Part shown: positions 33,815 through 46,819 of the stretch, one piece after another
Numbering within the stretch: position 1 is the first letter of the stretch
Layout: every line of letters begins with the position of its first letter
Origin: Umbilicaria muhlenbergii
Taxonomy: Eukaryota > Ascomycota > Lecanoromycetes > Umbilicariales > Umbilicariaceae
Direction of reading: 5' to 3'
Assembly (NCBI GenBank): GCA_000611775.1
Contig: KK106982.1
Location: 3,255,384-3,319,383 of the forward strand
Length of the DNA: 64,000 nt
Translations under genes and position numbers: made by a program
The notes under the pieces: generated by a model
What the model was told of the DNA's origin: nothing
Database searches by the model: none
What the model saw: only the letters and a program-made list of their open reading frames with translations

Positions 33815-36800
33815 CCATTAATGAAGAAAAGTCATCACCTTAATGTGTTTTAAGATAGAACCTCATCCTGCTTCTTGACTACATGTAACTCATACTCCTC
33901 AATGAGCTCCTTCACATTCCTTAAATTCTTCATGTTGTATCAGGCGTCATGCTCTGACTCATAATCTTTTCATCTTACAAGGTACTGAGTGCATACACTT
34001 CACCCTCAGCAGCTTACTCACTTTTGAAGCAGTTGTTCAATTTCATAATGATCATTGATAATGACTCTGTCAACAATGACAGTAGAAGGGTGATCTGATC
34101 AAGGTTTATGATAAAGATCATTGATATGAGCTGATTCAAGATGAGCTATTGAAATGACATCATGAATTAATCAGTTCAGTGATAAGTCTAAGTGATAAGC
34201 AAGGCGTCTTATTCATTCAGTGATTTTGAACAGTTTGATGAATTGTCATTTGATCTTTCTATTCACAATTCCTGAAAGCTTATATCCTCAGTGCAGGCGT
34301 AGTAGGACTTCATCACTGACAGCAAAGAATTAAAACTGTTAATTTAAATCATAGTAGTACTTGGCCTGCATGACCGCTCAGATGATAGCATCTTTCACAT
34401 TTATATGACTTAGCTGATAGCTGAACATGATAAGTAGTAAGGCTTTCTTTTGAGCTTCTTGAAGTCTCACTCACTTGATGACTCACTTAGTGATGTGTTC
34501 TTCTTCTGTAGGTTGTGCTTCAACTGTGATAAGATCATGATCATTATCAGGCTCATCAAGCTCAGCTGTTATGACAGAGTCAGATGTTCACTTGATAAAG
34601 ATGTTCATTCAAAGTAGATTGAGTGCTTCATTTGATTGAAACTCATAGAGCACCTCATTGAGGGTCTGATGTGTTGACATTCAGTAAGCATTATTGAAAG
34701 CGGCTTGTAGTCATGAAAGAATCAAGGGTCAGTCTGCTGAGCTGTTCAAAGCCATGAGGTAATATCATAACATGATTTCAGCTTGCTGATTCATGACCTC
34801 TGAGGCACTGTTGGTTTGTGGGTGATAAGCAGTTGAATAGAATAAGTTAATCTTTAAGTGCTCAAATATCACCTTTCATAAGTCTCTGACAAATCATACA
34901 TCTCAGTCTGAGATGATGACAGAGGGTAGGCCTTAACTGATGAGATTTAAATGTAGTAGTAGTGCTGTGACTCATTGTTTATCACTTCATGTGATCTTTT
35001 CAGGGATGAACGTGACTGCTTTGCTGAACTTGTCAGTAACAGACATAACACAGTTAAAACAGTCTGAGGAAGTTGAGCTTGATAATCTGAGGATAAAGTC
35101 AATGATTATACTGTGAAATAATCATGGTAGCGCCAGAATTGGCTGCATTGATTCATAAGGTGTATGTCAGGGTGTCTGATTCATTTGACATTGAGGGCAA
35201 AACTTAATGAACTCATGCAGCTGCTTGAATAAGTTATGAATGTAAAGGCCTTGCATTAAGCATTCATGCATACAGACATACTCTGAGTGTCTCAGTTCAT
35301 CATGAGCAAGTTGAAAGACTTCTTTGATCAGATCAGCAGAAACGCATAAATGAAAACCTTGTTCAAAATCATCAAAGTAAATGAGCTTTCAAATTAAATA
35401 ATAAAGAAGGTTCATGATGTTCTTCTTTAAGAAGTTGTTGTCTGAAATCATTTTCTGAATGTGATCTCATTATGACTCTGCTTCATAAGCTTCAAGCAGC
35501 CTGATTCAGAAGGCTTTATTCATTTTGATTAAAGTAATTGAATATACCAGGGCATATTCAGTTAGTAAGGCATCTTTAAGAATGACTTCCTTTGATCTCA
35601 ACTGAGCTGTTCAATCTGTTAGTCATGAGTGAATTTCAACTATGAGGGTGTCAACTGTCAGGTTATCAAGTGACTTATTTAATGAATCTGAAGTGCTTGA
35701 GCTGACTAGTTGAGACAAGGCATTTAAGATTATATTCACTTTGCCTGCTTTATGCTGAACGTTGAGGTGAAAGCGTTGTAGGAATTCACTGATGCATATC
35801 AGTCATAAGTTCATTTTCTTGATGAAAGTAGTAATCATTAAGCTGAATTGCTTGATTATGAATGTAGTGACTGAGTGATCTGTATAGACTATTGTGAGCT
35901 TCTCAGCAGATTCAATCATATGACATATTTTTCAGATTACTCAGACTAAGCCTGCTATCTTCAACTCAGTTGATCAATAATCAGTCTTCACATTACTCAG
36001 TACTTTGCTGAGAAAGAGTATAAACTCTAAGTTCTTCTGACTGATCAGCTTGATTGAGGGCAGTGACTGACTTTTCATATGATAGACATGAGCGCTGAAG
36101 CCAAATTCTTTGAATGCATTCATGTCAATGTATAGCTGGTGCTTCAGGTCATAGTGTGTAAGGTTCATAAGTCTGAAAAACATGAATTGAAGATGATGAA
36201 AGGCATTTAACTCACTGAAGATAAGTAGTTCAATCATGATTCTGCTGATGAATTTTTTTCACATGTTGCTCTTAATGTTGTTGATATTAAACTGATTTAG
36301 TGTCATCTTCCTGAGCTGTAGCGGTTTTACTATCACTACATAGTAGAGTATGTACTGACGCAGGTAACTGATCATACCAAGGTATGTTTTTAGCTGATGA
36401 AGTGTTCAAGGAAATTTTAGGTTCATTATGACTGTTAGTTTGTCCTCAGCTGTTGCAAGACTCAGGGCATCAACTTGCTGTTTAAGTAATTAAACAGTTG
36501 AATAACCAAGGAAGAATTTGCTCAGTGTCAGGCATATGTTGATTTCATTTAAAGTGCTGAACACCTTGTCAAGGTGACTGAGGTGTTTCACTAGAGTTCT
36601 CTTCATGAAAATAATAATGTCATCAACATATGCTCTTGAGAAGAGTCAGTGAGGCCTCAGGATTTAATTTATCATTCATTAAACATAAGCTGATGAGTTT
36701 CTATATCTCATGACAGCCACTTTAAACATTTCTTGACCTCAATGAGAAGAGACTGTGAGTTTATGATGATCTTGTGATTTAACCTGTCATTGATAGAAGA

Positions 36801-38370
36801 AGGAGGTGCAGTTCACTGTTGATATGAAGTTTGCTCCTTGTACTGCAGTGAGAATATCTGCCTGACTAGGGACTGAATAGGCGTCAGGCATGATTATTCA
36901 GTTTAAAGCTCAAATATCAACTACAACATGACCTTTTTTGCCTGTAGATGTGTCTTTTCAGACAATGAAGCATGAGTAGATGAATGAGGTGACTTAGCTG
37001 ATTCATTTCATTCATCCTTGATCATGAAGTTTGTTGAAAGAATCATTCACAATCTCATGATCTTTTGATTCAAGCGGGTAGACTTTTGCTTAATCAGGCT
37101 TGTAGAGCTCTTGTCAGTTGTTCAACAGCAGTATTTTCATTCATTTGTTCTCTGAGATGTTAGTGATGTTGCTGTTATCTTTTCACAGGCGCAGATAGCA
37201 GTTGATTACTTCAATTAAAACTGTGACTGCAGTTGAAGTTATTTCATAAATGATGACATCATTCTGCAGCTGCTGCTCTGATCCGCTGATCAGACTGTTG
37301 CTAATATGATAAGTGACAGTAGCAGAAGCTACATGATAAACAGTCAACACAGTCAGTAAAGTTCAAAAGGTTGATTTGATTCAATTAATAAGTTTAGCAC
37401 TTGCTTGAAGTAAGTCAGAGCTGACTAGAAAACAGCTGTCTGCTTTATATTTCACAATACAGCTTAAACATGTATGATGTGATATGATCATAACATTGTC
37501 AGAAGTGTTTTAGACTTTGATGCTAATAAGAGTATGATCAACAATTAAGGTGTATGCATAAGTGTCTGCTAACTTGCATTTCAGCTTGAATAGGAGATCT
37601 TTATCAGTGAGTAATTCTTGAAGAGGCTTGATCTGAACAATGATTGAATCATAAGCAGGTATGATAATCTTGTTGTTTAACATCAAAAGATGATTGATCT
37701 GATTAAATAAAGTGATGACATTAACTTTCAATTCTGTGTTCTCACAGCTGCCTATGACTGCCTTTCACTGAGATAAAAGTACGTTAATTCACTCAGAGAT
37801 CAGGATGTCAGTGCTAATGAGCATATTAACTTTCAGGTCATCAATGACATGAATTTCACAGCAGAGAACTGCAGTTTTACTCTGATCAACTGAGAGGTAG
37901 AGGTTTAGTTTCATGTAATCTTCAGCAGCATGTGAGCTGAAACTTAGTCCTCAGATCTTCATAAATGAGGTCATCTTCTTAACTTCTGCTTTGAAAGCAT
38001 GCTTCTTAAGAAATCCTTAATCAATGAGGCTGACAGTGCAACTGATGTTCAAGCATATGAAGATAACTTGATCATCTTGAGACAGTCTTGCCTGCACTGT
38101 GATGTAGTGCCATCCTTGAAATCTGTAGCCTTTCACTGAAATATTTGTAGCGTTCAACTGAACTAAATTTTCATTTAACTGAATTAAGTTATTATTCAGA
38201 GCTGTAGAATAAGTTGACCTGAGCTTCAGCTTTGAGCTTGCAGCTTTAAAAGATTCAGGGTTATGATCAAATCTCATGTGTTTATGAAGAGTGTTATTTG
38301 AGCTGAATGATTTTAAACATCAACAACAGTGATAAGCAGCCTGCTTTATCATGTGATTGACATCAATGTT
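33815..38370 (-). pseudogene. Gy4 pol remnant with C2H2 finger
   Basis: Read on the minus strand from 38,360. A C2H2-type finger (38,277-38,345: C-x2-C-x12-H-x4-H, containing FSSNNTLHKHMRFDH) precedes protease-type sequence (37,500-38,270, including FNQINHLLM). RT carries an intact YVDDIIIF at 36,607-36,630. The RNase H segment at 35,974-36,237 reads YDLKHQLYIDMNAFKEFGF. Integrase is around 34,300-35,260 and a chromodomain-like end is around 33,840-34,020. TGA stops occur throughout. A zinc finger of this form between gag and protease is familiar from other fungal Gypsy polyproteins. Confidence 0.78.
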
Positions 38371-39579
38371 CTCATTGACCTTAGGAGTTTCTTCATATGT
38401 GTTATAAAAGGCTCAGTCTTTTTTAATGATGTAGTTCACTCAATTGTTTTCCTGCTCATATTGATCATTATCATAATAGTCATTTTCATAGTTGTTGAAC
38501 TGACTAAACTGATCAGTCAGTTCATCATGGTAGGCCCTAGACTGCTAAGCGTAGTTAGACTGATAAGGTACATTAGGAGGTCAATAACTGTTGTTGTTTC
38601 TTTGATTGTAAGGTGGCTGGCCAGGTCACTAACTCAGAGGCTTATAATATGAGTTTTGAGGTTCATTTTCACTTGTTGATTGCAGAGGTTGACATTGATT
38701 ACTGATGTCAATAGAAATCTGCAGTGAGATCATGATAATAAGTCACTGCTGATATGTATTAAATGACAGGTTTTGATTCACTGAATGAAAAGGAAAGAAG
38801 CCTTGAAGTGATCAGTCTGAAGGAAAAAAGGGCTAATGATAAGAAGACTGATAAGAGGACTGATATGAAGACTGATACTGAGCTTGACTAGAAAATTGAC
38901 TAGAGAAATTGATCAGATAAAAGTTGTTATACTGACTGTTCTGATCTTCAAACTGAGGGCCTTGATTATCCTGGTCACGCTGATCACTCATGCATTGTAC
39001 ATTATCATCATGTTGATGCATGTCTCATCAAGTGTCTTTCTTGAGCTCAAGGGTCTGAATAAACTGACTAATCATGATAGTATCAGTGAGAGGGTTGATG
39101 AAAGTTTAAAGATCAGTGATGATGTTTCTGATAAATGAAAGTCAGCTGATTCTCAACACTTTTAATATTGATTGATTTAGCATGACGTAGTATAATCTGA
39201 ACATAGGTGAAAGGTTTATGATGATTTCATGCATCAGTCATGATATACTTCATTGAAGTAAAATTGATCAGAGTGACAGCTGCAGACTTTTTAAATTAAT
39301 TCTTCAACATCTGACATTACTCTTCAACATCATTCTCATCATTCTGAAGGCTTATCCTTTTCAAATTGAATAGTTCAGATGTATATCAAGCTAGGGAAGC
39401 ATCTCAGAGGCAGGTGTTGAAGTTCATTCTGATAAGTTAAACTCCTTTGATTGTGATCATGTCTCAGATTCATTCAATGAACAATATTACACTTCAGTAG
39501 TAGATCATTCTTTTCAACAGTGATAATTTCATCATCTTCATGAGATTTATCAAGGTGAGGGTCAAAGAGATTGATCTCA
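38371..39579 (-). pseudogene. Gy4 gag, part 2
   Basis: Gag-side sequence of Gy4 upstream of pol. Around 38,826-38,880 it contains four tandem units of about 12 bp encoding YQSS repeats (QAQYQSSYQSSYQSSYH), a Gln/Ser-rich low-complexity linker. It stops at the Gy5a TSD (TCTCA, 39,575-39,579) and continues at 46,820. Confidence 0.6.
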
Positions 39580-40359
39580 TGTAAGTGTACTACCGTGAGG
39601 TAATATCTTAACTAAGGAATTATGAAGTTATGTGACAATAATGACTTAAGCTTATAATTGATGGTTCACAATAGTATGATATTGCTAGTAGGTAGAGAAT
39701 TATTGTTAAGAAAGAAAGTGAGACACACTCTGACCTCATAATATATCCCTTTCAAAGTTAGCCTGCTTGAGGAAGATCTCATGAAGCAGTCACCTCAGTG
39801 AAGCTGCCTTCATGAGGTGTTCATTGCTGAATCACATCTTCATGAGGTGTCATCAATGATGTCAACTCTTTTAATCACTTTCATGAAGTGCCAGGAGTGA
39901 TGTTTATTGACTGAGCTCTCTCATGAGATTAATTCATTAATGAAAGTTATCTTCACAAGGTTATGCTGTTGTTAAATATAATCTTTCCTATTCTGAACTA
40001 GCACCTGATGAGTTTCATACACTGAATGCTCACATTGCTCCCCCCCTTCAAAGGCTCATGCCCTCATGAGTATGATGATGTTCACAGTTGTAAGCCTTCA
40101 CTGAGAAGCACTTCACAATGCACTGATAACAGTTAAAAAAAATAACCCTGTAGGTCAGAAAAAAAAAAATTAAAATCATAAAAAAAATATGTTGTGGAGC
40201 TCATTAAAACTCAGTGAGAAAAAGAGTCTCCCTTCACAAGATGTTTGTGAAGTTATGATTAATTTATACACTGACTCAGTGTTCATGATGATTGTTGCTC
40301 ATTTGTGAGCCTGTTCAGCTGTTCATGAGGTCATTTAAATTCACTTTGCCAAGCCTCAT

Positions 40360-41340
40360 GAATGACTTGTGCAGATCATAAGATCAGAGTTTTTGCTGTC
40401 AGCAACCTTCACAACTTCAACCTTTCACTCCTCATCAGGTAAGTTCATGATCATGATTTTTATGATGTCTCTTATGATGTTTTGCCTTCATGATGCTTGT
40501 CTTCATGATGCTTGCCTTCATGATGCTTGCCTTCATGATGCCTTTTTGCTAACAGTGATACAGCTCATCATGCTTCACATCAGTCACATCATCAACATTC
40601 TCAGGCAAATCATCTGTGATTCTCATTTGTTTCCTCTGTTCATGCAGGCCTCTGACTCAGCCCCTCACAATTAAACCTTTCATGAGGTAGCTCTTCATGA
40701 AGAGGCTCAGCTCTGTGACTGTGTCATCTCACAGCAGCTTGTTCAGCTCATTAACTGTGAGCAAGATCATGAGGTGATCTGTAAGTGACTTTTGTGATCA
40801 CCTTCTGTGAGAACACTTCATGACTGATCTTCATGATAATAATTGTGAAGATTGAGGACATCTTCTCTCAGACTTATGAATCATGTGTTGCTGTCACTGC
40901 AGGTCATGATCTTAATCATTTTAAGAGTTGTTTCCTCTCCCCTCATGCTGTCAAGTGCATGAAGTGTCATCAGCACATCAGCAAGGCCTGCATCTTCCTT
41001 TGTATGACTTTATGATATGTTTTCATGAAGTGCTTTTGTTAATTATTCACAGCTTCATCTCTGTCACCCCTGACCTCATCATCTCCCTCATGAGAACTGA
41101 GTTCACCTTCATCTTCACCTCTGCCCCCGGTCAACCCTGACCCTGAGGGTCACAAGGAGGCGCGCAAGGCGTGCAAGCAAGAGAAATGCTGAATGAGCAA
41201 GACTCACAAAGCTGCTGCAGCTGCTGTTTAAACTTGACACCTCTGTGAAGATGAAGACTCATGAGCTTCACTGAAGAGAAATACCACTGTGATAAACTAA
41301 TGATGATTAAGATGTTCAAGTTCTTTCAGAGGTAAATATC
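40360..41340 (+). pseudogene. Gy5a accessory Cys-rich frame, antisense to pol
   Basis: Plus-strand open segments (40,369-40,674, 40,833-41,015, 40,928-41,140) lie between pol and the 3' LTR, opposite to pol. One encodes SCFLSPHAVKCMKCHQHISK followed by AC, a cysteine cluster with C-x2-C-x7-C spacing. The region at 40,484-40,543 has four 15-bp tandem units read as CLHDA. The matching segments are present in Gy5b (59,795-59,977 and 60,136-60,471, minus). The reading frame is broken and no function can be assigned. Confidence 0.5.
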
Positions 41341-41559
41341 AGCTCCTGTGAGGGTTACCTCTCACAGGACTTTAGCTCTGAGTCAGATCTCTTCACAGTG
41401 TTAAGAATTAATAAACCTCAATAAATTAAAGTCAGCATGACTCATCCCTTCATGAGTCTTCAAGCTTCATGAAGTGATTTCACTTTCAGTCCTTCAGTAG
41501 CTTAATGCTCTGATGAGCAGAAAAGAACTTAGCCCTTTGCTCAGTTCTCTCACAAACAT

Positions 41560-44500
41560 GTATCAGCATTGATTATGACTCATGAAGCCTCAGAAAAGTC
41601 TTCATGAAACTTCTTAATCAATTTCTTGAAGTTGCAGATGTTATTCACAAGCTTTTAAGTAATCTCTGAGGATTCCTTTCACACAATGCAGTATTGTAGA
41701 ACAGGTTTATCCTCAGAGCTGATCACAATTCATGAGGTTGTTATAATCTCAATCTTTCACTCTCTTTCAGCTGAGTCCTCTGTGAGGCAGAGTAATTCAG
41801 ACTCTGATGTATTCTCATCTGCTCACGGTTTATGATCATGAAGCAGATTAACATGAAACACATCATGAATGCAAAGTTCCTCTGATAGTTTCAGCTGATA
41901 AACAACATTCTCAATCTTCTTTACAATCTGAAAGAGTTCATAATGCTGTCAATTCAGCTTTCATGAGAATCACTTCAGGGTTATGTTCTTAACCTTTAAT
42001 CAGACTAACTGTTCAACTTTATAAATCACATCAAGGTGAGACTGATTGTAGTGCTTAGCTTGATACTCTTAAAACTTCACAAGAGCTCTGCAGACTTTTA
42101 TTTAAGTCTTATGAAGATGCTTCATAAGCTGCTCAGCTTCAGTGATAATTCCCTTAACTGCAGAGTACTTCATGAGTTCCTCTGCAGTGAGCATATTTGA
42201 TCTAAGTATGAAGTCATAGATGACCTCAAATGATGTCTTTTCAGTAGAAGAGTGTAAGCTCATGTTGTACACAAACTCAGTTAATATTAAAAGTGAGGCT
42301 CAATTGTCCTGTTGATAGTTGACATAACTTCACAGGTACTGTTTCAGCATGTTATTTTGCTGTTCAGTCTGCTCATCAGTTTGTGAATGAAAGGCAGTGC
42401 TCAACCAGCGGTCAATCTTCAACATGAACATCAAGTTGACTCAGAGTTATGAGGTAAAAACAGATTCACAATCTGAAATTAAAGCTTGAGTGACTTCATG
42501 CAGCTTAATAATCTCTCTCACAAAGGTCTTCATGAGTTGATCAGCAGTTCAATCCTTTCTGGCTGAAATATAATGTGTCATCTTTGAGAATTTACACATC
42601 ATCATCAGTATGACATCATACACACCCTCATAAGCATGACTCTCTGAAAGGTCAGTTATGAAGTTTAAGGTGAGTACCTCTCAGAGTCCCTTCAGGATAA
42701 GTATGAGCTGTAATAATTCAAGTTACCTTTCATGAATGACTCTGGCTCCCTGACAGACAAGGCAAAAATTGCAGTATTTCTGAATTTGCTTTCACATGTT
42801 CAGTCAGTAGTACTTTGCATGTATTAAAGTAAAGGTTTTCTCTGTCATGAGGTGACTTGCAAGTGACTCATCATGATGCTTCTTAATAATCTCAAGTTGT
42901 AATGACTCTGCATGAGGTATATAAAGCACTGAGTTAAAGTATAAAAGGTCATCTCTTCATGATCAGAGTGAGTGAGAACCTGACATTTTTGAATTAACTT
43001 CATGAGCAGTGATCTGTTTCAGCATATGCTTCATGAGGGGATCAATCTGCAAGAATTCAAGTAACATTTTAATAAGAGAGGTGTCAACCTCTTCATAAGG
43101 TTCTTCATTTAAAACAGCCTCTGAGGTCTGTTTCTGTTGATTTTGCTGCCAGGGACTCATTGTGCTCACAATTAATACCTCATGAAAGTGTACCTCCTGA
43201 GTCAATAAATCATCTTTAAGCTCAACTGAAATCAAGATTACTGTCAGGAACAGCACCTGTTGCAACATTAAAACATCCTCAGTCTGATCCTCTTGTTTCA
43301 CTTCATGTTGATGATCAGGTCTTCATGAAAGGCTGTTAACAGAATTTAAATTTCTCTTTTAATAAGTGATAATAAAATCATAAGCTGATAAAGTCAACAC
43401 TCATCAAACCTGTCTTCATGAGAGCTTATGAGTAGTCATAAAACTTCACAAGCTCAAATGATCTGATAGCACTTCAACTGAATGAGTGAATCCTTTTAAA
43501 TAGTGTCATCAATGATGAAAACTCTCAATTATCATGAGCAGTTCTTCATCATGAGTTTCATACTTCTGTTTCATGAGTATCATCTTTCATGAGAAATAGG
43601 CTGTAACTCTTCACTCATCAGAATGTTTTTGTGAGAGAATGCCTGAGATCACATACCCTGAGGCATTCATTTCAAGCTGTATTGATAATGTGATGTTGAA
43701 ATGCTGCAGGAACAGAGCAGTAGTGAAAGCTCACACAAGAACTTTAAAAGCAGTCTGTGCCTTCAAAGACAGGAAGCTTGCCCTTCATAAGATCAACTCC
43801 TTATTTGATTTTGCATTAAACCCTTTAGTGGTCTTCATGAGAGGTGCAGTGATACATGAGAAGCCCTGTATGAACCTTTGATAGAAGTTCATGAAGCTCA
43901 GAAATGTTTACACTTCATGCACACTTTCTGACTCTGATCAGTTGACAATGATGAATATGTGATTCATCTTCATTTCAACCCCTGTATCTGTGATAATGTA
44001 TCTCAAGAAGGGCACACGCTTCACATTAAATAAACATTTAAAAAGCTTTGTGAATAACTCTGTCATGAGCAGAGCTTTTAAGACAATCTGAACATGCTGT
44101 TCATGCTGACTCTCTTTTATTGAGTAAATCAGTATATCATTCAAGAATATAATCATGAAGATGTTTAAATGTTCATGAAGAACTTCATGAATATAAGACT
44201 GAAAACTCACAAGAGCATTGATAAGCTCAAAAGGCATAATCAAGTATTCATACAGCTTGTACTTAGTACAAAAGGCTGTCTTTCACTCATCACTCTCACA
44301 TATGTGAATGTGATAGTAAATGTTTTTGACATCAATCTTCATAAAGATCTGAGCATCACAGACATGATTCATGATCTCATCAATCAATGATAAAGGATAT
44401 CAGTTCTTTTGAGTAATAGCATTTAACTCTTGATAATTCATGCAGAGCTGCAAGCCTTCATCACTCTTAAATGCAAAGAGCACTGACGCTCCCGTAAAAG

Positions 44501-46350
44501 ATTATGACAGCTGAATAAACTCATTCATGAGGTTGATGTTCAAATACTCTCATAGTACAGTCAACTCCTTCATGAAAAGATTGTACATAAGGTTAAAAGG
44601 TGATGTTGTTTCCTTCAGCAGGTTAATTGAGTGATTTTCTTTATGATGAGAAGGCAGAGTTTTCACCTGAGTTTCTAAAAAGACCTTCATGAGGCTCTTG
44701 TAGGCTTCAGGAATCAGGTTTGCAGAGCTTTTTAATTCATCAAGATTTATCACCTGCAATCTCTGCATCATGTAGTTCACTTTAAGGTCTCTGAGTTTTC
44801 TCATGAGGCCTTCTATGATGATCTCTTTCAGCAGTGAAGTCATTAAAAAGTCTCTTGCATTCAACCTTCACTGTACTGTAAGATTAATGAAGTTAACCTT
44901 CAGATTATTCTGTTGTAATCATGATAATCTTAAGATCACTGGCATCTTTAAGTCAGCAGAGGTAAAAGGTTCACAAGTTTATTTTCAGACTCTGAAAGAG
45001 TCCTGAACCTCTATTACTTCATGATAAATAAAATAAGTCTGCAAGGTATCTCCTTCAGTATGATGAAGCAGTAACATCTTAAAGACTGAAGATAAGCTCT
45101 TCACAATATTCTTGCAAAGAAGATTGAGGTCATTAATATTGTTAAGAACAATTGAAAGTGATCTTTCTGCAAGATGTACTGTGAGTCATAATCATGTCTT
45201 CATCTTAAAGAACACACCCTTCTCTGATCTTGACTTCATGATGATCTTCACAGTAGCCTCAGAGGCTGCTGTGACATGATTACTGTTATTAACTGAATCA
45301 GTTGACAGAGTTCTGCTCACAGTGTTGTCTGACTTCTTCTTAAAACAGTTCAGTTCTTTATGTCTGCACTTGTCACAGTAGTTGCAGTCTCTGTCAAAGA
45401 ACACTCCTCATGAGAGTTTCAGATTGTGTGATGTAGTGATGATGAATGTTGTAGGTTTGTGATCTTTTCATTTCATGACATTCACAGAAGTGCTTCTGCT
45501 GAAGTCACTATTCATGATTATTGCTCATGAGTGAGTTTCAGTTCTGATGCTGAGATGAAGTTTCTTCATGAGTGTAATCAAATCTTCATGAGAGTTTGAA
45601 AACACAGAGTGTTCATGAATCTTCTGCTTCATGACATGATTCAGGTCCTTGAAGAAGATCATTAACTGAATTTAATGATAATTCTTCACTTCATTTTTTA
45701 TTTAAGTCAGAAGTTCATTCAACCTGTGAAGATACTTATCATCAGATTCACTGCTTAACTTGTGGCAATTCATTTAATTCATTCATGTGTTATACATCTG
45801 ATTATCATGATTTTTTAAAAGAGACTTTAAAAAGTTCTTCTGACTTTCTCAGGTATCTTTCAAGCTCTTTTCTTCATGATGTGTGACTCATCACTCTGTA
45901 ATTTTATAGTTCAGATATTAATCTGACTCTTTAAGGTGAAGCTCTGTGGAAAGGTGCTTAATTTGATGTACATACTGCTGAAAGTGAGGGTAGTCCTTCA
46001 TATGATAGAGGTCTTCATCTTTGACTCACTTTTCATAGCAGATGTGTTTCAGAGTTGAAGATAAATCTGATGTAAATCATCTGTGAGCTTTAAACTCAGC
46101 CTGCCTAGTATGTTCCTTCTCACTCATGAGTTGAATCTTCACAAGTTGAATTTTGGTATTCATCACAATGAACTCCTCAGAGAATGTAGGAGTGGCGTGT
46201 TGTGACTGAGAGTCAAAGATGATAAAATCATCATTAATTGTTGCTTGTGAAGTTTCTGAAGCAGTTTGTAAAACTGTTGTGAAGGCTGATTAAGGAGCTC
46301 ATGAGTTTTCAGTCATTCTTGTCAGACAGCATCCTTACAATGAATTGAAG
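41560..46350 (-). pseudogene. Gy5a gag-pol remnant
   Basis: Minus strand, in order: gag with an intact CCHC knuckle CNYCDKCRHKELNC (45,345-45,386); RT N-terminal half (44,550-44,864); RT palm (43,938-44,243) with FLNDILIYS, the first catalytic Asp now Asn; RNase H around 43,400-43,900; the linker to integrase (42,963-43,301); integrase around 42,050-42,900; chromodomain-like end around 41,580-41,760. It is interrupted by many stops. Confidence 0.82.
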
Positions 46351-46819
46351 TAATAAAACTGTAAGTGTACTACTGTGAGGTAATATCTTAATTAAGGAAT
46401 TATGAAGCTATGTGACAATAATGACTTAAGCTTATAGTTGGTGGTTCACAATAGTATGATATTGCTAGTAGGTAAAGAATTATTGTTAAGAAAGAAAGTG
46501 AGACATGCTCTGACCTCATAATATATCTCTTTCAAAGTTAGCCTGCCTGAGGAAGGTCTCATGAAGCAGTCACCTCAATGAAGCTGCCTTCATGAGGTGT
46601 TCATTGCTGAATTACATCTTCATGAGATGTCATCAATGATGTTAACTCCTTTAATCACTTTCATGAAGTGCTGAGAGTGATGTTTATTGACTGAGCTCCC
46701 TCATGAGGTTGATTCACTAGTGAAAGTTACCTTCACAAGGCTGTGCTGTTGCTAAGCATAATCTTTCCTATTCTGAACTAGCATCTGATGAGTTTTGTAC
46801 ATTAAATGCTCACATCTCA

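Larger units (their letters stand above)
39580..46814 (-). mobile_element. Gy5a: Ty3/Gypsy element inside Gy4
   Basis: 7,235 bp with two 455-bp LTRs (39,580-40,034 and 46,360-46,814; TGTAAGTGTAC..GCTCACA) and a perfect TSD TCTCA (39,575-39,579 and 46,815-46,819). Coding is minus strand. The polypurine tract (read GAAGGGGGGG on the minus strand) borders the left LTR at 40,035-40,050. It is homologous over its whole length to Gy5b (53,995-61,214), which lies in the opposite orientation. Confidence 0.92.

Noticed and set aside
38826-38880. CRISPR-like or regulatory short tandem repeats
   Set aside because: The units are contiguous, about 12 bp long, and encode a Gln/Ser-rich linker in Gy4 gag. 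There are no spacers.
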